A stretch of 64,000 nt of DNA from Leifsonia psychrotolerans (GCF_013410665.1 NZ_JACCFM010000001.1:1922001-1986000); one strand, 5' to 3'; shown: positions 36,157 through 45,458, numbered from the stretch's first letter. Made by a program: numbers and translations. The notes: generated from the sequence alone by a model not told the origin.

Positions 36157-36639
36157 ATGACGACATACGACCGCAACGCTGCGGGGAAACCTGCGCACCT
36201 TGACGAGGTCTCGAAGAAGATCATCGAACAGCTGCAAGCCGACGGTCGCCGTTCGTACGCTGAAATCGGAAAAGCCGTTGGGTTGAGTGAAGCCGCCGTG
36301 CGGCAACGCGTTCAGAAGCTGACCGAGTCCGGGGTCATGCAAGTTGTCGCCGTCACTGATCCCATGCAGCTTGGTTTCTACCGTCAGGCCATGATCGGCA
36401 TCCGGGCGACCGGTGACACTCGGCTGTTAGCCGACCGGCTTGCCGAGCTTCCTGCCGTCGATTATGTCGTTCTGACTGCCGGTTCGTTTGACATCTTGGC
36501 CGAAGTCGTCTGCGAAGACGACGACGAGCTGCTCACTCTCTTGAACTCCAAGATCCGCAATCTCGAAGGAGTCACCTCCACTGAAACGTTCGTCTATCTC
36601 AAACTCCACAAACAGCTCTACAACTGGGGAACACGATAA
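36157..36639 (+). CDS. Lrp/AsnC-family transcriptional regulator
   Basis: The 160-residue regulator has an N-terminal AsnC-type HTH (LDEVSKKIIEQLQADGRRSY and KAVGLSEAAVRQRVQKL, about 15-65) and a C-terminal RAM ligand-binding domain (about 75-150). It ends two bases before the aminotransferase start codon, so both are one operon. The likely role is control of this aminotransferase, and possibly of the nearby pot and gab genes, in response to an amine or amino acid. That regulon is inferred from position. Confidence 0.93.
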   Translation: MTTYDRNAAGKPAHLDEVSKKIIEQLQADGRRSYAEIGKAVGLSEAAVRQRVQKLTESGVMQVVAVTDPMQLGFYRQAMIGIRATGDTRLLADRLAELPAVDYVVLTAGSFDILAEVVCEDDDELLTLLNSKIRNLEGVTSTETFVYLKLHKQLYNWGTR

Positions 36640-36641
36640 AA

Positions 36642-38060
36642 ATGAGTAAATCAGAACCAACCGTATATACCGATGCCCAGAATGCCGCGATGCAGCAGAA
36701 GGCGAAGGATCACCTCTGGATGCACTTCGCTCGTCAGTCGGTGATGGAAAGCGGCGCCGGTGTGCCGATCATCACCAAGGGTGAGGGTCACCACATCTGG
36801 GACTCAAACGGCAAGAAGTACATCGACGGCCTGAGCGGTCTGTTCGTCGTGAACGCCGGACACGGCCGCAAGCGCCTCGCCGAAGTCGCTGCGAAGCAGG
36901 CGGAAGAACTCGCCTTCTTCCCGATCTGGTCCTACGCGCACCCGAACGCCATCGACCTGGCCGATCGCCTCGCCGATTATGCTCCGGGCGACCTGAACCG
37001 TGTCTTCTTCTCCACCGGCGGTGGTGAGGCGGTCGAAACCGCGTTCAAGCTGGCCAAGTACTACTGGAAGCTCAAGGGCCGCCCCACCAAGCACAAGGTC
37101 ATCTCCCGCAACGTGGCGTATCACGGCACCCCGCAGGGCGCGCTGGCCATCACAGGCATCCCTGCGATGAAGGAGATGTTTGAGCCGATCACGCCCGGCG
37201 GATTCCGCGTTCCCAACACCAACTTCTACCGCGCAGACGAGATGGCCCCCGGCCTCGGACTCGGCGACGACCTGGAGAAGTTCGGCATGTGGGCAGCGAA
37301 CCGCATCGAAGAGATGATCGAGTTCGAAGGTCCCGAGACCGTCGCTGCCGTGTTCCTCGAACCCGTGCAGAACTCGGGTGGTTGTTTCCCGCCGCCCCCC
37401 GGCTACTTCAAGCGCGTGCGTGAGATCTGCGACAAGTACGACGTGCTGCTCGTCGCCGACGAGGTCATCACGGCATTCGGTCGCATCGGCAACATGTTCG
37501 CGTCGACGACGTTCGGCATCGAGCCCGACATGATCACCTGCGCGAAGGGCATGACGAGTGGGTACTCGCCGATCGGTGCCACCATCGTCAGCGAGAAGAT
37601 CTACGAGCCGTTCAAGCACGGCGACACCGCGTTCTACCACGGCTATACCTTCGGCGGACACCCGGTCTCCTCGGCCGTCGCACTCGCAAACCTCGACATC
37701 TTCGAAGATGAGAAGCTCAACGAGAACGTGCGAGAGAATTCGCCCCTGTTCCGTGCCGAACTCGAGAAGCTGCTCGACCTGCCCATCGTCGGCGACGTGC
37801 GCGGTGAGGGCTACTTCTTCGGCATCGAGCTGGTCAAGGACAAAAAGACCAAGGAGACGTTCAACGATGAGGAATCGGAGCGACTGCTGCGCGGCTTCCT
37901 CTCGAAGGCGCTCTTCGAAGCGGGACTGTACTGCCGTGCGGATGACCGGGGCGACCCCGTTGTTCAGCTCGCTCCCCCGCTGACCATCGGCCCGGCCGAG
38001 TTCCGCGAAATTGGCGACATCCTGCGCAGTGTCTTGACTGAGGCCGAGAACCACATGTAG
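36642..38060 (+). CDS. Class III aminotransferase of the putrescine/pyruvate type
   Basis: The 472-residue PLP enzyme belongs to the omega-amino acid/putrescine transaminase group (SpuC-like): IDGLSGLFVVNAGHGRKRLA near 65, FFSTGGGEAVETAFKLAKYY near 125, EPVQNSGG near 240, DEVITAFGRIG near 278 and the Schiff-base Lys in ITCAKGMTSGYSPIG near 305. The likely reaction is putrescine plus pyruvate to 4-aminobutanal plus alanine. The lrp-aminotransferase operon lies beside potDABC and gabT, which supports polyamine catabolism; other omega-amino acids are possible substrates. A clear terminator follows. Confidence 0.88.
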   Translation: MSKSEPTVYTDAQNAAMQQKAKDHLWMHFARQSVMESGAGVPIITKGEGHHIWDSNGKKYIDGLSGLFVVNAGHGRKRLAEVAAKQAEELAFFPIWSYAHPNAIDLADRLADYAPGDLNRVFFSTGGGEAVETAFKLAKYYWKLKGRPTKHKVISRNVAYHGTPQGALAITGIPAMKEMFEPITPGGFRVPNTNFYRADEMAPGLGLGDDLEKFGMWAANRIEEMIEFEGPETVAAVFLEPVQNSGGCFPPPPGYFKRVREICDKYDVLLVADEVITAFGRIGNMFASTTFGIEPDMITCAKGMTSGYSPIGATIVSEKIYEPFKHGDTAFYHGYTFGGHPVSSAVALANLDIFEDEKLNENVRENSPLFRAELEKLLDLPIVGDVRGEGYFFGIELVKDKKTKETFNDEESERLLRGFLSKALFEAGLYCRADDRGDPVVQLAPPLTIGPAEFREIGDILRSVLTEAENHM

Positions 38061-38090
38061 GGCACGGTCCGACACGACCGAAACAGGAAT

Positions 38091-38127
38091 AGCCCGGGGG
38101 CGACCCGAATCGCACCCGGGCTTTTCT
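38091..38127 (+). terminator. Rho-independent terminator after the aminotransferase
   Basis: AGCCCGGG (38091-38098) pairs with CCCGGGCT (38115-38122), followed directly by TTTTCT. It lies 30 bases downstream of the aminotransferase stop codon. The structure fits an intrinsic terminator for the lrp operon, which converges with the DUF4192 gene. Confidence 0.85.
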
Positions 38128-38142
38128 GTACCCACCCTCCCT

Positions 38143-39375
38143 TCATGACTGTTCGGCACCGCGATGGACCGCTGAGCCCTCCGTCGGTTCGGCGAAGGCC
38201 CACTCGGGCAGCGCTCCGGTTCCGAAAAGCTGATCGAGCAGCTGCGCCATCGAATAGTGCGGATCGATCGCCAGTGCCTGATCGACGAACATCCCGCCGA
38301 TGCTGCCGCGGCCAAGTGCCCACGAGAGCCAGGCGAGCATGCACAAGGGTGCCGGTCGCAACGAGCGCGGTGCCAGAGCGACGACCGTTTTCAGCAACGC
38401 GATCGCGTGGTCGACCTGGCCGACGTCGGGGCGCACTCTGCTCTGCCCCAGAATCAACGTCGAGCCCGTCGTATCGTTCGCGGTTGGGTTCGTCGCTGCG
38501 GCACGATACTCGGCCTCGACGATCTCATCGAGGCTCAACCCTGTGTCGCGTTGCACGAGTTCATAGTGCACGTTCGACTCATGAATCGTGACCCCCGCGG
38601 CATGACCGAACCCGAATTGCAGCATCATCTGATCCCGTTGCGCCGGGCGTTGGCTGACCACGAGTAAGGTCGCGGCGTCGGTCATTGGCGGCGAGTCGGT
38701 GTTCCAATTCCGGGCTGCCTCGACGAGACCGACCGGGTCGAGCACCGCGCCGAACGGTCCGGCAAAGTCCGCCTGCGCGATTTCGGCGTGGGCGCGGCCG
38801 AGCACGCGACGCGCCGCTCGGGCACACTGCTCTCTCGCCGTCCGGCTCACCGATGGAAGCTCAGCGCCGCTGCGGAGCGACGCAAGCTCACGCGCCGCCT
38901 CGACCGGGAGCGATGTATGCACCGACGAGGCTGTAATTTCACTGAGCGGATGCGTGCGCTCGGGGCGCTCTGGATCGAAGTACTCTCCCCACGCGTCGGT
39001 GCCCACGCAGAGCGCATCCCGCACGCTGAACCCGGAGAAGCGTGCGCGCTCGATCAGCGTGTCGATGAAGTGTTGATGGGGAAGTTCCGCCGTCTCGGCC
39101 ACGAGCGCGTCGGTGTAGACCACCGGAATCACCCCCTGCACCCCGGGAATCTTGCACACGGTGCCGATGAGTGTGGTTGCGATGCGTTTCAGCACCGCAT
39201 GAGGGGCGCCCGGCTCGGGGAGGTTGAACCGCATCGCACCGCACGTGCGATTCCCTCGAAATGCCACAAGCGCCACACTGTTCTCGGGCACGAACCCGAG
39301 CAGTTGTGGCACGAGCGCCAGAAAGTCACAGGCGTTAGTGATCGTGATGAGTGTGGATGGGGTGGAAGGAGACAT
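38143..39375 (-). CDS. DUF4192 domain protein
   Basis: This 410-residue protein is a member of the actinobacterial DUF4192 family of unknown function. The N-terminus carries the family hallmark: LITITNACDFLALVPQLLGF and ENSVALVAFRG. Several Trp and His-rich blocks follow (HFIDTLIERARFSGFSVRDAL). The ATG at 39375 is chosen over a start 14 codons earlier because homology begins at TPSTLITI. No signal peptide or transmembrane segment is visible. Its neighbours give no functional clue. Confidence 0.85.
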   Translation of the reverse strand: MSPSTPSTLITITNACDFLALVPQLLGFVPENSVALVAFRGNRTCGAMRFNLPEPGAPHAVLKRIATTLIGTVCKIPGVQGVIPVVYTDALVAETAELPHQHFIDTLIERARFSGFSVRDALCVGTDAWGEYFDPERPERTHPLSEITASSVHTSLPVEAARELASLRSGAELPSVSRTAREQCARAARRVLGRAHAEIAQADFAGPFGAVLDPVGLVEAARNWNTDSPPMTDAATLLVVSQRPAQRDQMMLQFGFGHAAGVTIHESNVHYELVQRDTGLSLDEIVEAEYRAAATNPTANDTTGSTLILGQSRVRPDVGQVDHAIALLKTVVALAPRSLRPAPLCMLAWLSWALGRGSIGGMFVDQALAIDPHYSMAQLLDQLFGTGALPEWAFAEPTEGSAVHRGAEQS

Positions 39376-39460
39376 GACGCAACTCTGCCCACCGGGCCGG
39401 CGGGCTCCGCACTTCATCGCATATCGGTGCAGAACGCAGCGCGCGACCGGCTGGGGAGAA

Positions 39461-41431
39461 CTACACCTCGTCGGTCACCGCCGCCGCAAACTGCGCGTTG
39501 TAGAGATCGAAGTAGGCGCCCTCCGCCGCCAGCAGCTGCGCGTGCGTGCCTTGTTCGACGATGTCGCCCGACTCCATCACCAGAATCAGATCGGCCTCAC
39601 GAATCGTCGACAGGCGGTGCGCGATCACGAAACTGGTGCGGTCGGCACGCAATGCGCTCATTGCCTTTTGCACCAGCACCTCGGTACGGGTGTCGACTGA
39701 GCTTGTGGCCTCGTCGAGAATGAGCACGCTGGGCTTGGCCAGGAAGGCTCGGGCAATCGTGAGCAGTTGCTTCTCGCCGGCACTCACGTTTGCGCCCTCG
39801 TCATCGAGCACCGTGTCATAGCCATCGGGCAACGTACGCACGAAGCGATCAACATACGTGGCCGTGGCCGCATCGAGAATCTCGTCTTCGGTCGCATCCG
39901 GTCGACCGTACGCGATGTTGTCACGGATGGTGCCGCCGAACAGCCAGGTGTCTTGCAACACCATACCGAGGCGACTGCGCAGGTCGTCGCGGGTCATCAG
40001 TGAGACATCTGTGCCGTCCAGCGTGATGGTGCCCGAGTCGATCTCGTAGAAACGCATCATCAGATTCACGAGCGTGGTCTTACCCGCACCCGTCGGGCCG
40101 ACGATCGCGACGGTTTGACCAGGCTCGGCCACCAGATTGAGGTTGTGAATCAGGGGCTTATCGGGCGAGTAGGAGAATGAGACCTCATCGAACACAAGGC
40201 GGCCACGAGTTTCGCTCGGCGTCTCGGCCGGTTCGGGGTCGGGGCTCTGCTCGTCGGCATCCAGCAGTTCGAACACACGCTCGGCGGATGCGACGCCCGA
40301 CTGCAACAGGTTCGCCATCGAGCCCAGCTGAGCAAGCGGCTGCGTGAACTGCCGCGAATATTGGATGAAGGCCTGCACGTCACCGATCTGCATGACACCA
40401 CTGGCGACCTGCAGCCCACCCACGACGGCGATCGCGACGTAAACCAAGTTGCCGATGAAGGTCAGGGCCGGCATGATCATGCCGCTGATGAACTGAGCGC
40501 CGAAGCTTGCCTCGAAGAGCTCGTCGTTCTTCGCCGCGAAGCGGGCGTCGACCTCGCGTTGACGCCCAAACACCTTCACCAGAGCATGCCCGGTGAACGT
40601 CTCTTCGATCTGCCCGTTCAACTCGCCCGTGTGCTTCCACTGGGCAACAAACAGCTTCTGGGAGCGCTTGGCGATGACCGCTGTGATCACCAGGGTGAGC
40701 GGAACCGTCACGAGGGCGATCAGAGCGAGCAGGGGCGAAAGGATGAACATCATCACGATCACGCCGACCACGGTGAGCAGTGAGGTCACGGCCTGACTCA
40801 ACGTCTGCTGCAGGCTCTGCGAAATGTTATCGACGTCGTTGGTGACGCGGCTGAGCAGTTCACCCCGCGGCTTCGAATCGAAGTAGCGCAACGGCAGGCG
40901 GTTGATTTTCGCCTCAATCTCCTCCCGCAGCCGGTAGATGGTGCGCTGCACCACACCGTTCAGCACATAAGCCTGCAGCCAGCCGAACACCGACGCGAAC
41001 ACATAGAGAACCATCACCCAGAGCAGCACATTCGACAGCGCCACGAAGTCGATTCCGTGCCCTGGAGTCAGCGTCATGCCACTGAGCAGATCGGCCTGCT
41101 GCCCTTTGCCGTCTGCCCGCAGACCGGCGATCACCTGAGCCTGTGTCACTCCAGCGGGCAACGTCTTTGAGACGGCACCGGCGAAGATCAGGTTGGTTCC
41201 TTGCCCGAGCAGTTTCGGGCCGAGCACTGAGAAGGTTACGCTCACCACGGCGAGCAGCAGCACGAGCGCCATCCAGAGCCGCTCAGGACGCAGCTTGCCG
41301 AGCAGCCGCTTCGCGCTGGGGCCGAAGTTCAGCGACTTCTCGGCCGGGAGGTTCATTCCACCGAACGGGCCTCCGCCCCGCCCCGGGCGGGCTGCTGGCT
41401 TGTCGGCGTGGTCAGATTCTGAGTCGCTCAT
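39461..41431 (-). CDS. ABC exporter half-transporter with canonical ATPase site
   Basis: The 656-residue protein has an N-terminal charged tail and a six-helix exporter domain (about 50-370). The nucleotide-binding domain (about 400-650) has Walker A GPTGAGKTTL, signature NVSAGEKQLLTIARA, and Walker B SVLILDEATSSVD with the catalytic Glu. Its partner gene upstream overlaps by four bases (ATGA). The two form a heterodimeric type IV exporter like TM287/TM288, probably drug or lipid export. This subunit holds the intact hydrolysis Glu. Confidence 0.94.
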   Translation of the reverse strand: MSDSESDHADKPAARPGRGGGPFGGMNLPAEKSLNFGPSAKRLLGKLRPERLWMALVLLLAVVSVTFSVLGPKLLGQGTNLIFAGAVSKTLPAGVTQAQVIAGLRADGKGQQADLLSGMTLTPGHGIDFVALSNVLLWVMVLYVFASVFGWLQAYVLNGVVQRTIYRLREEIEAKINRLPLRYFDSKPRGELLSRVTNDVDNISQSLQQTLSQAVTSLLTVVGVIVMMFILSPLLALIALVTVPLTLVITAVIAKRSQKLFVAQWKHTGELNGQIEETFTGHALVKVFGRQREVDARFAAKNDELFEASFGAQFISGMIMPALTFIGNLVYVAIAVVGGLQVASGVMQIGDVQAFIQYSRQFTQPLAQLGSMANLLQSGVASAERVFELLDADEQSPDPEPAETPSETRGRLVFDEVSFSYSPDKPLIHNLNLVAEPGQTVAIVGPTGAGKTTLVNLMMRFYEIDSGTITLDGTDVSLMTRDDLRSRLGMVLQDTWLFGGTIRDNIAYGRPDATEDEILDAATATYVDRFVRTLPDGYDTVLDDEGANVSAGEKQLLTIARAFLAKPSVLILDEATSSVDTRTEVLVQKAMSALRADRTSFVIAHRLSTIREADLILVMESGDIVEQGTHAQLLAAEGAYFDLYNAQFAAAVTDEV

Positions 41432-43161
41432 GCTGCTTCCTCCGCTGTGAGCTGGGATGACACGATCTCCTGGTAGGTCTCATTGGTCGCCAGGAGTTCA
41501 GGGTGAGTCCCCCGCCCAATCACGCGACCGCCCTCGAGAACCAGAATCTGGTCGGCGTCGATGATGCTCGCCACACGCTGAGCAACGACGATGATCGTTG
41601 CCTCGGCGACGTTGCGTCTCAGCGCCTGCCGCAGTCGGGCATCCGTCGCGGTGTCGAGTGCCGAGAACGAGTCGTCGAAGATGTAGAGGTCCGGGCGTTT
41701 CACGAGGGCCCGCGCGATCGCGAGTCGTTGCCGCTGGCCGCCAGAGACGTTGGTACCGCCCTGGCTGATTGGTGCGTCGAGGGCCCCATCCATCTCGGTC
41801 ACGAAGTCTTTGCCCTGGGCGATCTCCAGGGCGCTCCAGAGCTCGTCGTCTGTGGCATCCGGCTTGCCATATTGCAGGTTGCTGCGCACGGTTCCCGAGA
41901 AGAGGTATGGCTTCTGCGGAACGAGACCGATGTTGCCCCAGAGCAGATCTGGATTCAACTCGCGCACGTCGACACCATCGATGAGTACCGAGCCTGTCGT
42001 GGCGTCGAACAAGCGGGGCAGCAGATTGACCAGGGTGGTCTTGCCCGAGCCCGTGCTGCCGATGATCGCTGTCGTCTGCCCCCGGTGGGCGAGGAAGCTG
42101 ATGTTACTGAGCACCGGAGCTTCAGCCCCCGGATAGGCGAAACCCACGTCGAGCAGCTCGACCTCACCATGCCCGTGGGTCTCATCGACCGGGTTCTCAG
42201 GTGGGCGAACGCTGGAAGGGGTGCCGAGCACTTCCGCGATCCGGTCCGCGCAGACCGCCGCGCGTGGAATCATCACGGCCATGAACGTGGCCATCATGAC
42301 CGCCATCAGAATCTGTAGCAGGTAGCTGAGGAAGGCGACCAGCGTACCGACCTGCAGCGTGCCGTCCTCAATGCGGAAGGCCCCGAACCAGATCACTGCA
42401 ACGCTCGAGACATTCAGCACGAGCATGACCGTCGGGAACATCAGCGCCATCAGGCGGCCGGCCCGCAATGCGACATCCGTCACATCGGCGTTCGCAACGG
42501 CGAAACGGTCGGTCTCGATGTCTTCGCGCACAAATGCCCGCACGACACGGATACCGGTGAGTTGTTCCCGCAACACGCGGTTCACGGTGTCGATGCGTGT
42601 CTGCATCTTACGAAACAGCGGGACCATTCGCACGATGATCAGTCCGACCGCGACGAGCAAAACGGGAACGCTCACGGCGATCAACCACGACAGGTCGAGG
42701 TCCTGCTGCATGGCCATGATGATGCCGCCGATGCAGAGGATCGGGGCCGACACCATCAGCGTCGTGGTCACCAGCACCAGCATCTGCACCTGCTGCACAT
42801 CATTCGTCGATCGGGTGATCAGCGAGGGAGCACCGAACCGGGTCACTTCCTGCTCCGAAAACTCGCCGACCCGCGTGAACACGGCGCTGCGCAGGTCGCG
42901 GCCGAGAGCCATGGCCGCCTTTGCCCCGAAATACACGGCAATGATGGCGCAGATGATCTGGGCCAGCGTGATCACGAGCATGACCGCGCCCGTGCTCATG
43001 ATGTATTCCGTGTTGCCTTTCGCCACGCCGTCATCGATGATGCTGGCGTTCAACGTCGGCAGATAGAGCGAAGCGATCGATTGCAGAAGCTGAAAAACGA
43101 CGACGGCAGCCAACAACGGCCAGTAGGGCCGCAGATACCTGACAAGCAACTTCCAGAGCAT
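41428..43161 (-). CDS. ABC exporter half-transporter with degenerate ATPase site
   Basis: The 577-residue partner has a six-helix domain (about 1-320) and an NBD with Walker A GSTGSGKTTLV, signature NVSGGQRQRLAIARA and Walker B YIFDDSFSALD. Asp replaces the catalytic Glu, as in the non-canonical subunit of heterodimeric exporters. It follows a tetR gene by 13 bases and overlaps the next ABC gene by four. The three genes form one operon. Confidence 0.94.
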   Translation of the reverse strand: MLWKLLVRYLRPYWPLLAAVVVFQLLQSIASLYLPTLNASIIDDGVAKGNTEYIMSTGAVMLVITLAQIICAIIAVYFGAKAAMALGRDLRSAVFTRVGEFSEQEVTRFGAPSLITRSTNDVQQVQMLVLVTTTLMVSAPILCIGGIIMAMQQDLDLSWLIAVSVPVLLVAVGLIIVRMVPLFRKMQTRIDTVNRVLREQLTGIRVVRAFVREDIETDRFAVANADVTDVALRAGRLMALMFPTVMLVLNVSSVAVIWFGAFRIEDGTLQVGTLVAFLSYLLQILMAVMMATFMAVMIPRAAVCADRIAEVLGTPSSVRPPENPVDETHGHGEVELLDVGFAYPGAEAPVLSNISFLAHRGQTTAIIGSTGSGKTTLVNLLPRLFDATTGSVLIDGVDVRELNPDLLWGNIGLVPQKPYLFSGTVRSNLQYGKPDATDDELWSALEIAQGKDFVTEMDGALDAPISQGGTNVSGGQRQRLAIARALVKRPDLYIFDDSFSALDTATDARLRQALRRNVAEATIIVVAQRVASIIDADQILVLEGGRVIGRGTHPELLATNETYQEIVSSQLTAEEAA

Positions 43162-43174
43162 CCGATTCTCCTCG

Positions 43175-43756
43175 CTATCGCGCCGCAGGGGCGCCAGCTA
43201 TTCCATACAAAATGAGGGCAGCGACCTCGGCATCGTCAAAAGCCGGGCCGTTTCTGATGGGGGTGACGGATGCCGCGAGCGCCACCATGCGCACGATCTG
43301 GGCGGCCCGCGCGGCGTCGACGGTCAGTCCGGCCAGGTCGGGGGCCAACGCCCGACGGATCAGCTCAGTGAACTCCCGTCGACTGTCATCGCTGGGGTGT
43401 GGGTGATCCAGAGCGCCCACTGCGCTCATCAGGGTGAACACGGTGCTGAACCGCTCACGCAAAAGCGTGACAATCATGCGCATACGATCCTCAAGCGGGA
43501 GCGCGGGGTCGACCGCACGGAGAGTGGCGCGCAGCGGCTCAGGGTCCAACTGGCGCGTGATGGCCGCCTGAATCAGTTCGTCTTTGCTGCCGAACGCACG
43601 AAAGATGGTTCCTTCTGCAATGCCCGCACACTCGGCAATCTGCCGGGTCGTCACGGAACGCCCCTGGGCTAACAACAGCGGTGTGACCGCAGCGATGAGC
43701 ATCTCCCGACGGTCTTCGACCGAGAGAGAGCGAGCACGCGGTGCCTTATTCATCAC
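43175..43756 (-). CDS. TetR-family repressor of the ABC exporter operon
   Basis: The 193-residue protein has the TetR HTH in its first 50 residues (TTRQIAECAGIAEGTIFRAF) and a ligand-binding helical domain. It begins at GTG 43756 or at ATG 43753. The 18-base palindrome 15 bases upstream (43771-43788) is a typical TetR operator, so the repressor probably controls itself and the two downstream exporter genes. The inducer is likely an exported compound, which is inference. Confidence 0.92.
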   Translation of the reverse strand: MMNKAPRARSLSVEDRREMLIAAVTPLLLAQGRSVTTRQIAECAGIAEGTIFRAFGSKDELIQAAITRQLDPEPLRATLRAVDPALPLEDRMRMIVTLLRERFSTVFTLMSAVGALDHPHPSDDSRREFTELIRRALAPDLAGLTVDAARAAQIVRMVALAASVTPIRNGPAFDDAEVAALILYGIAGAPAAR

Positions 43757-43770
43757 GCGCTGAATCTACT

Positions 43771-43788
43771 TGAGTGAGTGCTCACTCA
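43771..43788. promoter_or_regulatory. TetR operator: 8-2-8 palindrome
   Basis: TGAGTGAG-TG-CTCACTCA is a perfect inverted repeat with a two-base centre, 15 bases upstream of the tetR start. The core TGAGTG...CACTCA is the form recognised by many TetR-family repressors. Binding here would block the promoter of the tetR-ABC-ABC operon. Confidence 0.75.
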
Positions 43789-43838
43789 CAAGAGTTTTTC
43801 AGAACATTCGCGGCGTGCTTCTCAGGGCGAAAAGTCTC

Positions 43839-44801
43839 TCAGGCGAAAAGTGCCGAGACCCAGAGCGATTCTTCGGCCGTCGGCTTCCAGGCCGTAGCCG
43901 CCTCGGCATTCTGCCGAACCTGCTCGGGCGTTGTCGCGCCGGCAATCACGCTCGACAAGCCGGGCTGGGCGAGCAACCAGCCGAGCGTGCCCTCGAGCAA
44001 GGTCATGTTGCGCTTGGCGAGGTACGCCTCGAACTGTTCGATGAGATCCCACGGTGCGTTCGCCAGCAGATGCGGACGCTGCCTCATGATGCGGCTGTCG
44101 GCGGGACCACCGTCGCGCGTGAACTTGCCGGTGAACAAGCCGTTGTAGAGCGGGAAGAACGGCAAGAAGCCAAGCCCATAGGCGTTCACCGCCGGGAGGA
44201 CCTCGCGCTCGGCGCCACGCACAAGCAGGCTGTACTCGTTCTGGGCCGAGATGAAACGCGGATGGTTGCCGAGGCGAGCCGTGTATTCGGCATCCGCGAT
44301 CTGCCAGCCGGCAAAGTTCGAGTGACCGATGTAGCGCACCTTCCCCTCGCGAATGAGATCGTCGAGCGCGTCGAGCGTCTCCTCGATCGGAGTGAGCGGA
44401 TCTCGCGTGTGCAACTGGTAGAGGTCAATCCACTCGGTCTTCAGACGGCGTAACGACCCTTCGACGGCCTGCCGGATGTAGCGTCTCGAGCCCTTGGCGC
44501 CCCAGTTGCTGAGCGGTGAATCGTAGTCGGCGTGGCCGAACTTCGTGGCGAGCACGATCTGGTCACGACGCCCGCTCAGCGCCTCGCCCATCATGCTCTC
44601 GCTGCGCCCGTACTCGTAGCCGTAGATGTCTGCGGTGTCGAAGAGGGTGATGCCGACATTGATCGCTGCATCGATCACGGCGGTCGTGCCCGCTTGATCC
44701 TCGGTCTTCGAGCCGGGACGACCGAAGTTGTTGCAACCGAGTCCCATTGACGACACCGTCAATCCGGATATGCCCAACCTGCGGTACTCGATCTGTGCCA
44801 T
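43839..44801 (-). CDS. Aldo/keto reductase
   Basis: The 320-residue NADPH-dependent aldo/keto reductase is of the YghZ/potassium-channel-beta type. The tetrad is visible: Asp and Tyr in FDTADIYGYEYGRSE (near 55), Lys in LATKFGHADYD (near 85) and the His position near RYIGHSNF (near 150). The C-terminal cofactor segment SSVIAGATTPEQV is typical. The specific substrate is unknown. It is encoded upstream of tetR on the same strand but separated by the operator, so it is probably a separate unit. Confidence 0.92.
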   Translation of the reverse strand: MAQIEYRRLGISGLTVSSMGLGCNNFGRPGSKTEDQAGTTAVIDAAINVGITLFDTADIYGYEYGRSESMMGEALSGRRDQIVLATKFGHADYDSPLSNWGAKGSRRYIRQAVEGSLRRLKTEWIDLYQLHTRDPLTPIEETLDALDDLIREGKVRYIGHSNFAGWQIADAEYTARLGNHPRFISAQNEYSLLVRGAEREVLPAVNAYGLGFLPFFPLYNGLFTGKFTRDGGPADSRIMRQRPHLLANAPWDLIEQFEAYLAKRNMTLLEGTLGWLLAQPGLSSVIAGATTPEQVRQNAEAATAWKPTAEESLWVSALFA

Positions 44802-44869
44802 CTGCCCAGCCTATTGGTTTCGATCGCGGACAGAGCTGCCGCGCATCGTTGCCGCACATCTGTCAGACG

Positions 44870-45259
44870 TCAGCCCGCCAACGCTTTGGCTTTGAGATGG
44901 TGAAACTCGGCTTCGGTTAAGGTGCCGTTGTCGAAGAGCGCCTTTGCCTTCGCAATCTCCTCGGTCGGGCTCGGGCTCGCCACGGTCCGGATATAGCTCT
45001 CGGCTGCGGCCTGCGCCTGCGCGACATCTCGATTCTGGCGCTCCGCCATGCCGCGCCCACGAGCGATGAGGTAGACCAGCGCGGTGAGGAACGGAACAAA
45101 GATGAGGAAGATGATCCACAGTGCCTTCCACCACCCGTTGAGTTCACGATCGCGGAAGAGGTCTCCGATGATTGAAAACAAGGCCATCAGATATGCGATG
45201 AACACGAAGGCCCACAAGAACCAACCGATGACATCCCAGAAGTTTGCCCAGAAGCCCAT
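44870..45259 (-). CDS. Small membrane protein with PLDc_N-type segment and SHOCT domain
   Basis: The 129-residue product has two transmembrane helices (FLWAFVFIAYLMALFSIIGD and WKALWIIFLIFVPFLTALVY, about 13-55). A DRELNGWW loop of the PLDc_N (cardiolipin-synthase N-terminal) kind lies between them. A C-terminal SHOCT module follows (EIAKAKALFDNGTLTEAEFH). The start at 45259 gives a nine-base spacing from AAGGAG; the ATG three codons earlier abuts the site. The role is unknown. Confidence 0.82.
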   Translation of the reverse strand: MGFWANFWDVIGWFLWAFVFIAYLMALFSIIGDLFRDRELNGWWKALWIIFLIFVPFLTALVYLIARGRGMAERQNRDVAQAQAAAESYIRTVASPSPTEEIAKAKALFDNGTLTEAEFHHLKAKALAG

Positions 45260-45347
45260 GATCTTCATCTCCTTCGTCTGTGCCTCCCCCGGCGTTCCCG
45301 GGCAGCGACTGTCCTCGACCATACGGTGATCGCTCAGTTGTCTGACA

Positions 45348-45362
45348 CACCCGGAACGGGTG
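45348..45362. promoter_or_regulatory. Palindrome CACCCG-GAA-CGGGTG upstream of ogt
   Basis: A perfect 6-3-6 inverted repeat lies in the 199-base divergent region between the SHOCT membrane-protein gene and the alkyltransferase gene, 96 bases before the latter. It could be a regulator-binding site. Nothing else is recognised in this spacer. Confidence 0.3.
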
Positions 45363-45458
45363 ATCTGGCACCCTCCTCCACAGGCTCGGTCAGCCAGTGT
45401 GATGCACATAGTCGCCCAGAGGGGGCCTCGAAGAATCTCGCGCGGTTAGCGTCAGGTC

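Noticed and set aside
36804..38315. 503-codon minus-strand open frame opposite the putrescine aminotransferase gene
   Set aside because: It is a shadow of the GC-rich aminotransferase gene; the Asp/Glu/Val-rich product has no domain and the frame crosses a terminator.
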